A DNA stretch of 64,000 nucleotides from an uncultured Clostridia bacterium (GCA_944343275.1 CALVMH010000002.1:55930-119929); one strand, 5' to 3'; counted from the first letter of the stretch, positions 26,609 through 35,956 are shown. Translations and numbers: made by a program. Notes: generated by a model not told the origin, from the letters alone.

Positions 26609-27949
26609 TTACGGCATGCGGCGGTATGCCTTGCCGTTCAGCAGCAGGATCATTTTGACGGCTGCGATCGAAAAGTCGTCCGCCTCCACTTCGAGCGTCT
26701 TGTTGAGCACGCCGCGGGCAAGCACTTTGACGGCAGTCGCCTTCCTGTCGAAGAAGGGAATGCGCTCACGCATCTCTTCGATGGTGACCCGCTCCCCGTC
26801 CGCAAAGTATTGTCCGAGCGTATCGATGTTGACGATGGTCTGGCGGTAACGGTCGCTGCGCGCCGCGGCATCGAGCACCAGCGCCTCGTCATCCGTCATC
26901 AGCTGCTCCGCCGCCGCCACGCTGACGCGGTGCTCCGCCGCGGGATCGGGCAGGGACGCGGGCGGTTCCGCCGCGCTCTCCTCCGCTTCGGCGGCTTCGG
27001 GGATTTCGTCCTCTTCCTCATCTGCGGGCTCGTCTTCGGGGAAGTCCGTCCCGCCCGCGCCGTCCGTGCGGCGGCGCACTTCGACGATGCGCACAAGCCC
27101 CCGTTCGATGAGCGCGGCGGTCTCTTCATAGGGAATGTCCTCCGCATCAAGATACGCTTCTCCGCGCTCCCCGCCCGCACGCGCGATCGCCTCGGCGATG
27201 AGTTCTTTGGCATAGCGGCAGCGCCTGTCGTTTTTGATGCGGTACAAAAGGGGCGTCTTTTCGAACTTTGCGTGTTCGGACGCATCCTCGACGAGGTACT
27301 TGCCGCCCTCATAGGCGGCGGGATCGAGCGCGAGATAGAGGCGCAGCGTCTTTCCGCGGATGACGAGCTTTGCGACCGGTCCTCTGCCGAGGCGGAACGC
27401 CTCGTGCTGCCAGCTGCGCCGCGCGGACACTTTTTTGTAGGAGAGCAGCTCCTCTTTCAGCGCCCGATACCACGCCTTCACCTGTGCGCTGCTTTGAATG
27501 AGCTTTGCCTCAAAGCTCTTATCATAGCGCACGCGCACATACCAACCGTCCTCCTCCGCATAGATCACGCGCGTCGGCTGCGCATCCGCGTCTGCTGGAA
27601 CGTCTGTGGAAGGCGCGTCCGCCGCAGATACGGGAACGGACAAGGCCGCCGCCCCTTTTGCGTTCTCCTGCACGGCAAGAGGCGGTGCGGCTTGTTCGTT
27701 TGCAGGCTCCTCTGCGGAACGCGCCGCAGACAATGTTTCCGCTAACACCACTTCTTCGGAAGCCGTCTCCTCCGGCATTTCTTCGGGCGCCGCCTCTTTC
27801 GCAGGCACCGTTTCTTCGGGCGTTTCCGCTTCGTTCTTTTTTCCGCGCGAAAAGACGATTCCGAGCACCGCCAACAGCACGATGAGACCGCCGCCGGCAG
27901 CCAGCAGCGCGATATGCAGCGGGGTAAGTGCAAGCAAATTCCAAAGCAT
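26609..27949 (-). CDS. Membrane-anchored protein with uL15-like C-terminal domain
   Basis: A 446-residue protein of unknown function. One membrane helix (about 10-32) is followed by a roughly 110-residue acidic Pro/Ala/Glu linker. A middle domain of about 170 residues (WYVRVRYDKSFEAKLIQSS, LVIRGKTLRLYLALDP, CRYAKELIAEAI) recurs in Clostridia, but I cannot name it. After a second acidic linker, residues 371-446 (VNIDTLGQYFADGERV, TAVKVLARGVLNKTLEVEA) closely follow the C-terminal fold of ribosomal protein L15. Such proteins are sometimes labelled uL15 family, but the anchor and linkers rule out a ribosomal role as such. It has its own promoter and ends 173 bp before the importer leader. Confidence 0.72.
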   Translation of the reverse strand: MLWNLLALTPLHIALLAAGGGLIVLLAVLGIVFSRGKKNEAETPEETVPAKEAAPEEMPEETASEEVVLAETLSAARSAEEPANEQAAPPLAVQENAKGAAALSVPVSAADAPSTDVPADADAQPTRVIYAEEDGWYVRVRYDKSFEAKLIQSSAQVKAWYRALKEELLSYKKVSARRSWQHEAFRLGRGPVAKLVIRGKTLRLYLALDPAAYEGGKYLVEDASEHAKFEKTPLLYRIKNDRRCRYAKELIAEAIARAGGERGEAYLDAEDIPYEETAALIERGLVRIVEVRRRTDGAGGTDFPEDEPADEEEDEIPEAAEAEESAAEPPASLPDPAAEHRVSVAAAEQLMTDDEALVLDAAARSDRYRQTIVNIDTLGQYFADGERVTIEEMRERIPFFDRKATAVKVLARGVLNKTLEVEADDFSIAAVKMILLLNGKAYRRMP

Positions 27950-27991
27950 GGCAGATCCCTCCTTGATGCGTTTTTCAGGATTGTACCATCT

Positions 27992-28020
27992 ATTATAGCA
28001 CACCGACGCGCCGTACGCAA
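27992..28020 (-). promoter_or_regulatory. Promoter of the uL15-like membrane protein gene
   Basis: TTGCGT (28020-28015), 17-bp spacer, TATAAT (27997-27992) on the minus strand; AAGGAGGG precedes the ATG. Confidence 0.65.
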
Positions 28021-28083
28021 CCCCTATCTCCGATTTTCATGCAGCCGCGCGTCTCTCCGCAGCACAGCCGAAAAAACGACCGC

Positions 28084-28112
28084 AAAAAAAGGGCATCGGA
28101 TGACGATGCCCT
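28084..28112 (-). terminator. Terminator of the glmM-glmS operon
   Basis: Perfect 9-bp stem AGGGCATCG/CGATGCCCT, 5-nt loop, then seven T on the minus strand, 15 bp after the glmS stop. Confidence 0.9.
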
Positions 28113-28127
28113 GAAAAATGTGTCCGT

Positions 28128-29897
28128 CTATTCCACCGTGACGGACTTGGCGAGATTGCGGGGCTTGTCGGGATCGGCGCCGACGGCAAGCGCGGTGTGG
28201 TAGGCGAGGAGCTGCAGCGGAATGACGGAGAGCATGGGCGCAAAAACAGGCATGCAGTGCGGAATGACGACGGACGCCGTCACCTCCCGCGCGCGGCACA
28301 GCTCCCGAAAAGGCGTCACGAGAAAGACGGGCGCCCCGCGCGCATAGACCTCATGCACGGCGTTCATCGTTTTGTCGGCAAGTGCTTCGTCGCAGATGAC
28401 GGCAACGACGGGCGTGCGCTCATCCACCAGTGCAAGCGTCCCGTGTTTGAGTTCGCCCGCAGCATACCCTTCCCCGGGGAGATAGCTCACCTCTTTGAGT
28501 TTGAGGCTGCCTTCGAGCGCCGCGTACCGGTCCGCCCCCCTGCCGAGAAAGAAGACGCAGCGCGCCGCAGCAAAACGGGGCACCCACGCCGCAACGTTTT
28601 CACAGGCGGAGAGCGTCTCTTTGCACAGCGCGGGAAACGCGCCGAGCGGATAAGTGCCCTTCCCGCGCAGCTTTGCAAGGCGTGCCGCAAGCGCATAGAG
28701 CGCCGCAAGCTGCGCATTGAAACTCTTGGTCGCGGCGACGGCGATCTCCGTGCCTGCCCGCGTCTGCAAGACGGCATCGGCAAGGCGGGCAAGCGAGGAA
28801 TGCGGCGCGTTGACGACGCCGAGCACGAACGATCCCTTTTCTTTTGCAAGTTCCGCCGCAGCGAGCGTATCCGCCGTCTCCCCGCTCTGGCTCACCGCAA
28901 CGGTCAGGGTATCGGCGGGCACGATGGGCTCGGCATAGCGGTATTCGCTCGCCAAAAATACCTGAACGGGGATGCGCGCGATCCGTTCACACGCCGCCTT
29001 CATACACAATCCGCTGTGATATGCCGTGCCGCAAGCCACAATATGAAGGTACTTTGTCTGACATAGTACCTTGTTCTGCGCCAAAAGACCGCCGATACGC
29101 GCCCCTTTCAGCGTTGCGCGGACGGCTTGCGGGACCTCGGCGATCTCCTTGCGCATGAAATGCGGATACGCCCCCTTCCCGTCCGACGACCGTTCCGCGG
29201 CGAGCGGGACGGGCGCACGCGCAACGGGAACGAGCGACGCATCGAAGAGCTCCGCCTTCCCGCAGGTCATCCGTGCAAAATCGCCGTCTTCGAGCACATA
29301 CGCCGTTCTCCCCGCGGCGGCGACGGCGGTCATGTCGCTGGCGGCGAACACCCCCTCCTGCCCGACGGCGACGACGAGCGGACTGCGCATGCGGGCGCAG
29401 ACGATTTCCTCCGTTCCCTCGGCAAGCACGGCGAGCGCATAGGAGCCGGTCAGCCGCCGCGCCGCGCGCCGCACCGCTTTCAGCAGGTCGCCATCCTTGG
29501 CGTATTCCCCGTCGATGAGATGGGCAACGACCTCGCTGTCCGTCTCGGAAGAGAAGGTCTCTCCGCGCGCAAGGCACTGTTCTTTGAGGCGCGCAGCGTT
29601 CTCGATGATACCGTTGTGCACGAGGCAGACCTTCCCGAACCGCTGCGGGTGCGCGTTGCGTTCGCAGGGGGCGCCGTGCGTCGCCCAGCGCGTATGCCCG
29701 ATGCCCGCGTTTCCCAAAAACCCTTCCGCAAATTGCAGTTCCGACACCCTGCCCCTGCGCCTTATCAGGGTGAGCGCGCCGTCATGCATGAGCGCGATGC
29801 CCGCGGAGTCATAGCCGCGGTATTCGAGTTTTTGTAAGCCGCCGAGCAGAACGGGGGCGGCGCGCTCCCTTCCGAGATAGCCGACGATCCCGCACAT
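28128..29897 (-). CDS. glmS: Glutamine:fructose-6-phosphate aminotransferase (isomerising)
   Basis: A 589-residue enzyme that makes glucosamine-6-phosphate, the first step to UDP-GlcNAc. The N-terminal Ntn amidotransferase begins CGIVGYLG with the nucleophilic Cys right after Met, and has GHTRWATHGAP. Two SIS domains follow (SGETADTLAAAEL, GRGADRYAALEGSLKLKEV), ending with the typical KSVTVE. The start overlaps the glmM stop by one base (TGATG), so a much longer open frame reaching 30671 is discarded. There is no room for a glmS ribozyme, which many Bacillota place upstream. Confidence 0.95.
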   Translation of the reverse strand: MCGIVGYLGRERAAPVLLGGLQKLEYRGYDSAGIALMHDGALTLIRRRGRVSELQFAEGFLGNAGIGHTRWATHGAPCERNAHPQRFGKVCLVHNGIIENAARLKEQCLARGETFSSETDSEVVAHLIDGEYAKDGDLLKAVRRAARRLTGSYALAVLAEGTEEIVCARMRSPLVVAVGQEGVFAASDMTAVAAAGRTAYVLEDGDFARMTCGKAELFDASLVPVARAPVPLAAERSSDGKGAYPHFMRKEIAEVPQAVRATLKGARIGGLLAQNKVLCQTKYLHIVACGTAYHSGLCMKAACERIARIPVQVFLASEYRYAEPIVPADTLTVAVSQSGETADTLAAAELAKEKGSFVLGVVNAPHSSLARLADAVLQTRAGTEIAVAATKSFNAQLAALYALAARLAKLRGKGTYPLGAFPALCKETLSACENVAAWVPRFAAARCVFFLGRGADRYAALEGSLKLKEVSYLPGEGYAAGELKHGTLALVDERTPVVAVICDEALADKTMNAVHEVYARGAPVFLVTPFRELCRAREVTASVVIPHCMPVFAPMLSVIPLQLLAYHTALAVGADPDKPRNLAKSVTVE

Positions 29898-31213
29898 CAG
29901 AGCTCCTCCGCCCCTGTGCGCAGCGCCTGCTCCACGAGCCGCACCGCCCCTTCCGCCTCGTCCCCCTCGGCGAGGATGCGCACGACGGGCTCGGTGCCGG
30001 ACGCGCGCACCACCATGCGGACCCCCGTCCGTTCCGCCCGCGCGATCGCCGCCTGCACTCCCTCCCGCGCAAGTACGGCGGCGCCGTCCCGCACGGGAAC
30101 GTCCGCCCTTTTCTGCGGCAGAAGATGCAGCCCGCGCATGAGCACCGAGAGCGGACACTTGCGTCCGAGAACGGTCTCGGCGACTTTCAGCGCCGTGAGG
30201 ACGCCGTCCCCCGTCGTGGCATATTTGCGGAAGATGATATGACCGGACGGTTCGCCGCCCAGCAGTGCGCCCCGCCGCGCCATCTCCTCCGCCACAAATC
30301 TGTCCCCCACCTGCGTGCGGGCACACACGATGCCGCGCCGTTCGAGCGCACGGGCAAGCCCGCCGTTGGAGACGATCGTCGTCACCACGCCGCCGCTGCC
30401 CAATTCCCCGCGTTCCGCCATATCCGCCGCACAGACATAGAGGATGCCGTCGCCGTCCACGACTTCCCCCCGTTCGTCCACGCAGATACAGCGGTCGGCA
30501 TCGCCGTCGAAGGCAAACCCGACGTCGAGAGCATGCAGCCGCACGAGTTCGCGCAGCCTGTCGGGACGGGTGGAACCGCAGTCCGCGTTGATGTTGGTGC
30601 CGTCGGGCGAGACGCCGATGCAGCGCACCTGCGCGCCGAGCGCATCGAACACCGCCTTGGCAAGCGCCCACGCGCTGCCGTTGGCACAGTCCAGCCCCAC
30701 CCGCAGCCCGCGGAAGGACGTGCGCGGCACGGACAGCAGATAAGCGAGATAGCGGTTTCTCCCCGCAACGTGATCCACCGTCCTGCCGATGTCCGCCCCC
30801 GACGCGAGGGGCAGCGTTCCGCCGTCGAGATACTCTTCGAGCAACAGCAGTGTCTCGTCGGACATCTTTTCCCCGTCCCCGCCGAATAGCTTGATGCCGT
30901 TGTCGTCAAAGCGGTTGTGGCTCGCCGAGATCATCACGCCGCAGTCCATCCCCTCCGTGCGCACGACGTAGGAGACGGAGGGCGTGGTGGTGACGTGCAG
31001 CAAAAAGACGTCCGCCCCGGACGCCGCCGCGCCCGCCGCAAGCGCATATTCGAAGGCATAGGAGGAACGGCGGGTATCCTTCCCGACAACGATGCGCGCC
31101 CGCCTGCCGCGCGCAAAGAAATGACCGAGGAACCTTCCCACCCGGAAGGCATGAACGGCGGTGAGCGACTCGTTCGCCCGCCCGCGGAATCCGTCCGTCC
31201 CGAAATACTTCAT
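29897..31213 (-). CDS. glmM: Phosphoglucosamine mutase
   Basis: A 438-residue alpha-D-phosphohexomutase that converts glucosamine-6-phosphate to the 1-phosphate. The N-terminus is KYFGTDGFRGRANES, the phosphoserine is Ser98 in MISASHN, the metal loop is FDGDADRC, and the sugar-binding loop is GEPSGHIIF. It is co-transcribed with glmS, which overlaps by one base, so consecutive steps are encoded together. GGGGAGGGG precedes the ATG; I find no convincing -35/-10 in the 70 bp upstream. Confidence 0.95.
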   Translation of the reverse strand: MKYFGTDGFRGRANESLTAVHAFRVGRFLGHFFARGRRARIVVGKDTRRSSYAFEYALAAGAAASGADVFLLHVTTTPSVSYVVRTEGMDCGVMISASHNRFDDNGIKLFGGDGEKMSDETLLLLEEYLDGGTLPLASGADIGRTVDHVAGRNRYLAYLLSVPRTSFRGLRVGLDCANGSAWALAKAVFDALGAQVRCIGVSPDGTNINADCGSTRPDRLRELVRLHALDVGFAFDGDADRCICVDERGEVVDGDGILYVCAADMAERGELGSGGVVTTIVSNGGLARALERRGIVCARTQVGDRFVAEEMARRGALLGGEPSGHIIFRKYATTGDGVLTALKVAETVLGRKCPLSVLMRGLHLLPQKRADVPVRDGAAVLAREGVQAAIARAERTGVRMVVRASGTEPVVRILAEGDEAEGAVRLVEQALRTGAEEL

Positions 31214-31282
31214 AGCCCCTCCCCGCGCAGCAGCGCATGGTCATCCTATGCAAAAAGAGAAAAGAAGGTGCCGTCCGGAAAT

Positions 31283-31310
31283 AAAAAAGCCGCCGTCGGC
31301 AGACGGCGGC
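31283..31310 (-). terminator. Terminator of glpK
   Basis: Perfect stem GCCGCCGTC/GACGGCGGC, loop of four, then six T on the minus strand. Confidence 0.9.
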
Positions 31311-31323
31311 AGCACAGGGTTTG

Positions 31324-32790
31324 TTATGAAACAAGCAGCGCGCGGCGCACGGCGAGAAGATAGTCCCGATAATCCGCTTCGCGCGTGCCGCGCAGCACGG
31401 GATCGGGCTGAAAAAGCGTACCCGCACGGCGATATGACGGCAGCGACGCCTCATCCGTCATGCCGAGGGCAAGCGCGCAGAGCATCGCCGCACCCAATGC
31501 GGTGCTCTCTTTTTCGTGCGGTCTGTCCACCGTGACGCCCAAAAGGTCCGCCTGAAACTGCATGAGCAGCCCGTTTGCGGATGCCCCGCCGTCGCAGCGC
31601 ACCGCGCGGACGGGGACGCCGTCGCGGCGGACACAGTCCACAAGTTCGCGCGCCTCGAACGCAATGCTTTCGAGCACGGCACGCACGAGGTGCGCGCGCG
31701 TCGTTCCGAGCGTCACCCCCGAAAAGAGCGCCCGCGCCTGCGGCTGCCAATGCGGAGCGCCCAGCCCCGTAAAGGCGGGGACAAATCGCACGCCGCCCGA
31801 ATCCTCCACACTCGCCGCGAGCGTCTCGCTCTCCGCCGCAGCGGAGAGCAGACCGAGCCCGTCGCGCAGCCAGCGGACGGCGCTGCCCGCATGGAATGCG
31901 CTCCCTTCGAGCGCATACGATGACCTGCCGCCCATGCGGTAACCGACCGCCGTCAGAAGCCCGCTCTGCGAACGAACGGGCGTCTCCCCCGACGAAAAGA
32001 GCACGAACAGCCCCGTTCCGTAGGTGATCTTCCCTTCGCCCGCCGCAAAACATCCCTGCCCGATGAGCGCCGCCTGCTGATCGCCCGCCATGCCCGCGAT
32101 GGGAAAAACCCCGTCCCGCATGCGGACCTCTCCGAACAGCGCATCGTTGTCGCGCACTTCCGGCAGGATCGCGCGCGGAATGGAAAAGCGCTCCAAAAGG
32201 TCTTTGTCCCAATCGAGGGTATGGATGTTGAACAGCATGGTGCGCGAAGCGTTGGTGACGTCCGTCACGAACGAGCGCCCCTCGGTGAAGCGGAACACGA
32301 GCCAGCTGTCCACCGTCCCCGCGCACAGCCTGCCCGCCTTCATGAGCCTGCGCGCCGCGGGAACATGGTCGAGGTCCCAGCGGATCTTTCCCGCCGAAAA
32401 ATAGGCGTCCGGCACCAGCCCCGTGCGCTCTCCGACGAGGCGCCTGACGCCCTCGTCAAGCGCGGCGCACCACTCCCCCGTTCTGCGGCACTGCCAGCCG
32501 ATGGCGGGGCAGACGGGCTCCCCCGTCTCCCTGTCCCACAGGACGGTCGTCTCCCGCTGATTGGCGATGCCGATGCCCGCCACGTCCCCGTCCGCGGCGC
32601 GCAGACAGTCCCGCAGCACATACGCCGCCTTGCAGTAAATCTCCTCGGCATCCTGTTCTACCCATCCGGGACGCGGAAACGAGAGCCCGAGCTCCTGCTG
32701 CGCGCGGTAGACGAACTCCCGCGCGGCAATGTCATACAAAAAGGCGCGCACGCTCGTCGTGCCCGCGTCGAGCGCAATGAGATACCGCAT
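31324..32790 (-). CDS. glpK: Glycerol kinase (FGGY family)
   Basis: A 488-residue FGGY kinase. Agreement with GlpK is strong: LIALDAGTTSVRAFLYD, PGWVEQDAEEIYCKA, GIANQRETTVLWD, IGWQCRRTGEWC, TNASRTMLFNIHTLDWD, AGDQQAALIGQ and PAFTGLGAPHW. It phosphorylates glycerol to glycerol-3-phosphate, the acceptor for PlsY. No glpF or glpD is adjacent. ATG 32790 follows TAAGGAGGAAG. The hairpin just upstream would end or attenuate transcripts from the macrodomain gene; no clear glpK promoter is visible in that 60-bp gap. Confidence 0.93.
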   Translation of the reverse strand: MRYLIALDAGTTSVRAFLYDIAAREFVYRAQQELGLSFPRPGWVEQDAEEIYCKAAYVLRDCLRAADGDVAGIGIANQRETTVLWDRETGEPVCPAIGWQCRRTGEWCAALDEGVRRLVGERTGLVPDAYFSAGKIRWDLDHVPAARRLMKAGRLCAGTVDSWLVFRFTEGRSFVTDVTNASRTMLFNIHTLDWDKDLLERFSIPRAILPEVRDNDALFGEVRMRDGVFPIAGMAGDQQAALIGQGCFAAGEGKITYGTGLFVLFSSGETPVRSQSGLLTAVGYRMGGRSSYALEGSAFHAGSAVRWLRDGLGLLSAAAESETLAASVEDSGGVRFVPAFTGLGAPHWQPQARALFSGVTLGTTRAHLVRAVLESIAFEARELVDCVRRDGVPVRAVRCDGGASANGLLMQFQADLLGVTVDRPHEKESTALGAAMLCALALGMTDEASLPSYRRAGTLFQPDPVLRGTREADYRDYLLAVRRALLVS

Positions 32791-32803
32791 GACTTCCTCC
32801 TTA

Positions 32804-32839
32804 TAAAACTGCGGGAACGGCATAAAAGCCGAACCCGCA
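32804..32839 (-). terminator. Hairpin between the macrodomain gene and glpK
   Basis: TGCGGG and CGGC arms pair with GCCG and CCCGCA around a TTTTAT loop, followed by GTTTTAT on the minus strand. It ends only a few bases before the glpK ribosome binding site, so it may be a terminator or an attenuator. Confidence 0.5.
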
Positions 32840-32850
32840 TGCAGATTTCG

Positions 32851-33693
32851 TTACAAGTGCTGTAAAATATTCCGATAGATCGCCGTGTCGCGTTCCAAAA
32901 AGGTATTGAAAATGACGTGAATGGCGCATTCGGGATGGCGCATCTTCCAGCGCAGCACCGCACCCGTGGCGATCTCCGCCGCCTCCTCCTGCGGAAAACT
33001 GAACACGCCCGTCGAAATGCAGCAAAAGGCAACGGAGGCAAGCCCCGCCTCCTGCGCCGTGTCGAGGCAGGCGGTATAACAAGAACGCAGCAGCGCGCGG
33101 TCCTCCTCCGTCACTTCGCGCCGCACCATGGGACCCACCGTGTGCAGAACATACCCTGCGGGCAGGTTGTAGGCGCGCGTCAGCTTGCAGTCGCCGCACT
33201 CCTCTTCGCGTCCCTGCGCCGCAATGAGTTTGGCGCAGTCATCTCTGAGCTGCATCCCCGCCGCCGAATGGATGACGTTGTCGATGCAGTTATGATTGGG
33301 CAGGAAACAGCCTAAAAGCCCCTTGTTCGCCGCGTTGACGATGCCGTCCGCCGCCAGACGGCGGATGTCCCCCTGCCAGAGGGAGATGCCGTTTTTTTGT
33401 TCGAAAGAGGCGGGATCGACGATGCCGCGCTCCGTCGATTCCGTCCAGAACAGTCTGTCCTGCAATGCCAGGATCTCATGCGGAACGGGATGCGCGGGAC
33501 GCTCGTTCATGTAGCCGCGCACAAGGGCGCGCTTTTTTTCGGGCGTTGCGCTGAATGCCGCGATGAGCCCGCGTTCGCGCAGCAGCCATTTGAGCAGCGT
33601 GTCCGTCGCCGCGCCCTTCTCCCCTTCGGAGAGCAGTTCGGGGCGCAGATAGGGAGCGAGGTCGACCACGCCTTCCGGCGCGCCGCCGATCAC
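32851..33693 (-). CDS. Zinc-containing macrodomain protein, probable protein-ADP-ribose hydrolase
   Basis: A 280-residue Zn-Macro family protein. After an N-terminal helical part of about 100 residues, the macrodomain shows LWQGDIRRLAADGIVNAANKG, the zinc-ligand motif GCFLPNHNCIDNVIH (Cys, His, Cys), LHTVGPMV and CISTGVFSFP. Family members remove ADP-ribose from proteins; in some pathogens they sit beside SirTM and lipoate-dependent GcvH-L genes, which are absent here. Instead the GTG start overlaps the stop of an aconitase-family gene by 4 nt (GTGA), so the two are translationally coupled. The physiological target is unknown. Confidence 0.85.
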   Translation of the reverse strand: MIGGAPEGVVDLAPYLRPELLSEGEKGAATDTLLKWLLRERGLIAAFSATPEKKRALVRGYMNERPAHPVPHEILALQDRLFWTESTERGIVDPASFEQKNGISLWQGDIRRLAADGIVNAANKGLLGCFLPNHNCIDNVIHSAAGMQLRDDCAKLIAAQGREEECGDCKLTRAYNLPAGYVLHTVGPMVRREVTEEDRALLRSCYTACLDTAQEAGLASVAFCCISTGVFSFPQEEAAEIATGAVLRWKMRHPECAIHVIFNTFLERDTAIYRNILQHL

Positions 33694-35921
33694 TTCGCAA
33701 GCTCCTTATTGTAATTGATGAGGCAGCCCGCCAGCAGAATTTTCCGCTCCTCAGCGGTCAGCGCGCCCGTTTCGAGCACGATATCCCGCCGCTTTCCGTC
33801 CGAGACGACGGCTGCGACAAAGCGTTCTTCGCCCGCGGCGATGCCTTCGGCGATGTTCTCGATATAGAGATAATCCCCCGTCTTCAAGCCGTGTTTTTCA
33901 CACACGAAGGGCAGCATGCCCCAATTGATGAGGTTGGAACGGTAGCGCTTGGTGGCATATTCCTTGCAGATGTTGGCAACGCCGCCCAACACGCGCTGAC
34001 AGGACGCCGCCTGCTCGCGCGCGGAACCGTCTCCGGGCTTGACGGAGACGACGACGCTGCCGTAGACCGTCCCCTCCTTGGGAACGAGCGCGCCGAGCGC
34101 AGCAAGCACTTCCGCAGGGAGTGCGCCCGATTCGCGGCGCACCGCCTCATCCGCGGCGACCGACTTCGCCCGCTCCACATAGGCGGGATCCTTGCGGGAG
34201 AGCGCGAAGGAGGCGAGCTTCATGGGATTGGAGCGATAGGAGGACGTCTCTCCCGAAGGGATGAGTTCGTCCGTCGTCGTGACGGGGTCGGTGAGAACGG
34301 AGACCACCTTCATGAGAAGGTACCTGCCGAGCGCGATCTGTTCGGGCCAATCGGCGATGTTGGGACCGTACACAAGCGCGGCGGAAGGATCGGGCTTGCC
34401 CGCACCGCGATAGACGCGGTTCTCGTAGATTTTTCCGTCGAATTTGTATTTTTTGATGCGCTTGTTGTAGGCGACGTCGAGCGCGGACGTGAGCACGCCG
34501 CCGTTCGCCGCCGTCGCCGCGATGGAACGCGCGTCCATCAGCGCGACCGCCGCAAGCTGCCCCTGCGCAGGCTTGCTGCCCTCGCGGTTCTCGAAGTTGC
34601 GCGTCGTATGGCGGATAGACAGCCCGTTGTTTGCGGGCACGTCCCCCGCGCCGAAGCAGGGACCGCAGAACGCCGTTTTGACGACGGCGCCCGCCTCCAT
34701 GAGCGCGCCCGTGTATCCCGCATCCGTGAGCGCCTTGTAAACGGGCTGCGAAGCGGGATAGACGGAGAGCGCAAATTCTCCCGTCCCGATGCTCTTGCCG
34801 CGCAGGATCTCCGCCGCCTCGGCGACATTCTGATAGCCGCCGCCCGCGCAGCCCGCAATGACGCCCTGCGTGACGTACACCTTGCCGTCCTTCACCTTGT
34901 CGGTGAGAGTGAAGGTGTCATCCCCCTTTAATTTCCTGCCCTGCTCCTCCGCCTTTTTGAGAAGGGGGATGGGGTCCGCAAGAAATTCGCGGATGGAATA
35001 TGCGTTGGAGGGGTGGAAGGGCAGTGCGATCATGGGCTCGACGCGGGAGAGGTCGATGACGACGGCGCCGTCGTAATAGGCGGGCTGCGCCGCCTTCATT
35101 TCACGGTAATCCCCCTCCCTGCCGTGTTCTTTGAGATATTCGCGCGTCTTTTCGTCCGTCTCCCAGATGGAGGAAAGGCAGGTCGTCTCGGTGGTCATGA
35201 CGTCGATGCCGATGCGCTCGTCCATGGTCAGATGGGCGATGCCGGGTCCCACGAATTCGAGAATCTTGTTCTTGACGAAGCCGTTTGCGAACGTCGCTTT
35301 GACAAGGGCGAGCGCGACGTCCTGCGGGCCGACGCCGCGCCGCAGTTTGCCTTTCAGATAGACGGCGATCACTTCCGGGCGCCGGACGTCATACGTCTGT
35401 CCCAAAAGCTGTTTGACGAGTTCGGGTCCGCCCTCCCCCACGGCGAGCGTGCCGAGCGCGCCGTAGCGGGTGTGCGAATCGGAGCCGAGGATCATCGCCC
35501 CGCACTTTGCGGCACATTCGCGCATGTATTGGTGAATGACGGCAAGGTGCGCGGGGACATAGTCGCCGCCGTACTTCTTCGCCGCGGAAAGCCCGAAGAC
35601 GTGATCGTCCTCATTGATGGTGCCGCCGACCGCGCACAGCGAATTATGGCAGTTGGTGAGCGTGTAAGGAATGGGGAATGCGGTAAGCCCGCTCGCCTTT
35701 GCCGTCTGAATGATGCCGACATAGGTGATGTCGTGCGAAGCGATGGCGTCGAATTTCAGACGCAGCGCCTCGTCGCTGCCCACGTTGTGCGCCTTTAAGA
35801 CGGCATGGGTGAGCGTTCCCCGCTCCGCCGCCTGCTTCTTGTCCGAAGTGAAGAATGCCTGCGCCTCCTTCACGATGCGCCCGTCCGTATAATAGACGCC
35901 TTTTTTGATGAGCTTGACCAT
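33690..35921 (-). CDS. Aconitase-family hydratase
   Basis: A 743-residue 4Fe-4S hydratase of the aconitase superfamily, close in length and style to the YbhJ-type hydratases rather than the 900-residue AcnA. The cluster cysteines are likely those in VIAGCAGGGYQN and AFCGPCFGAG. Other family features are GSDSHTRYGALGT and the swivel-domain YATKRYRSNLINWGMLPF, which resembles the aconitase RxxLxNxxxxPF region. The substrate cannot be assigned: citrate or another tricarboxylate. A consensus promoter lies 36 bp upstream, and the downstream macrodomain gene overlaps by 4 nt. Confidence 0.8.
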   Translation of the reverse strand: MVKLIKKGVYYTDGRIVKEAQAFFTSDKKQAAERGTLTHAVLKAHNVGSDEALRLKFDAIASHDITYVGIIQTAKASGLTAFPIPYTLTNCHNSLCAVGGTINEDDHVFGLSAAKKYGGDYVPAHLAVIHQYMRECAAKCGAMILGSDSHTRYGALGTLAVGEGGPELVKQLLGQTYDVRRPEVIAVYLKGKLRRGVGPQDVALALVKATFANGFVKNKILEFVGPGIAHLTMDERIGIDVMTTETTCLSSIWETDEKTREYLKEHGREGDYREMKAAQPAYYDGAVVIDLSRVEPMIALPFHPSNAYSIREFLADPIPLLKKAEEQGRKLKGDDTFTLTDKVKDGKVYVTQGVIAGCAGGGYQNVAEAAEILRGKSIGTGEFALSVYPASQPVYKALTDAGYTGALMEAGAVVKTAFCGPCFGAGDVPANNGLSIRHTTRNFENREGSKPAQGQLAAVALMDARSIAATAANGGVLTSALDVAYNKRIKKYKFDGKIYENRVYRGAGKPDPSAALVYGPNIADWPEQIALGRYLLMKVVSVLTDPVTTTDELIPSGETSSYRSNPMKLASFALSRKDPAYVERAKSVAADEAVRRESGALPAEVLAALGALVPKEGTVYGSVVVSVKPGDGSAREQAASCQRVLGGVANICKEYATKRYRSNLINWGMLPFVCEKHGLKTGDYLYIENIAEGIAAGEERFVAAVVSDGKRRDIVLETGALTAEERKILLAGCLINYNKELAK

Positions 35922-35956
35922 CCCGCTCCCTCCCGTTTGTAAAAGAATACAAATCT

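Noticed and set aside
29898-30671. 258-residue N-terminal extension of GlmS
   Set aside because: It is read from within glmM; GlmS needs Cys directly after the initiator Met, and the TGATG junction fixes the start.
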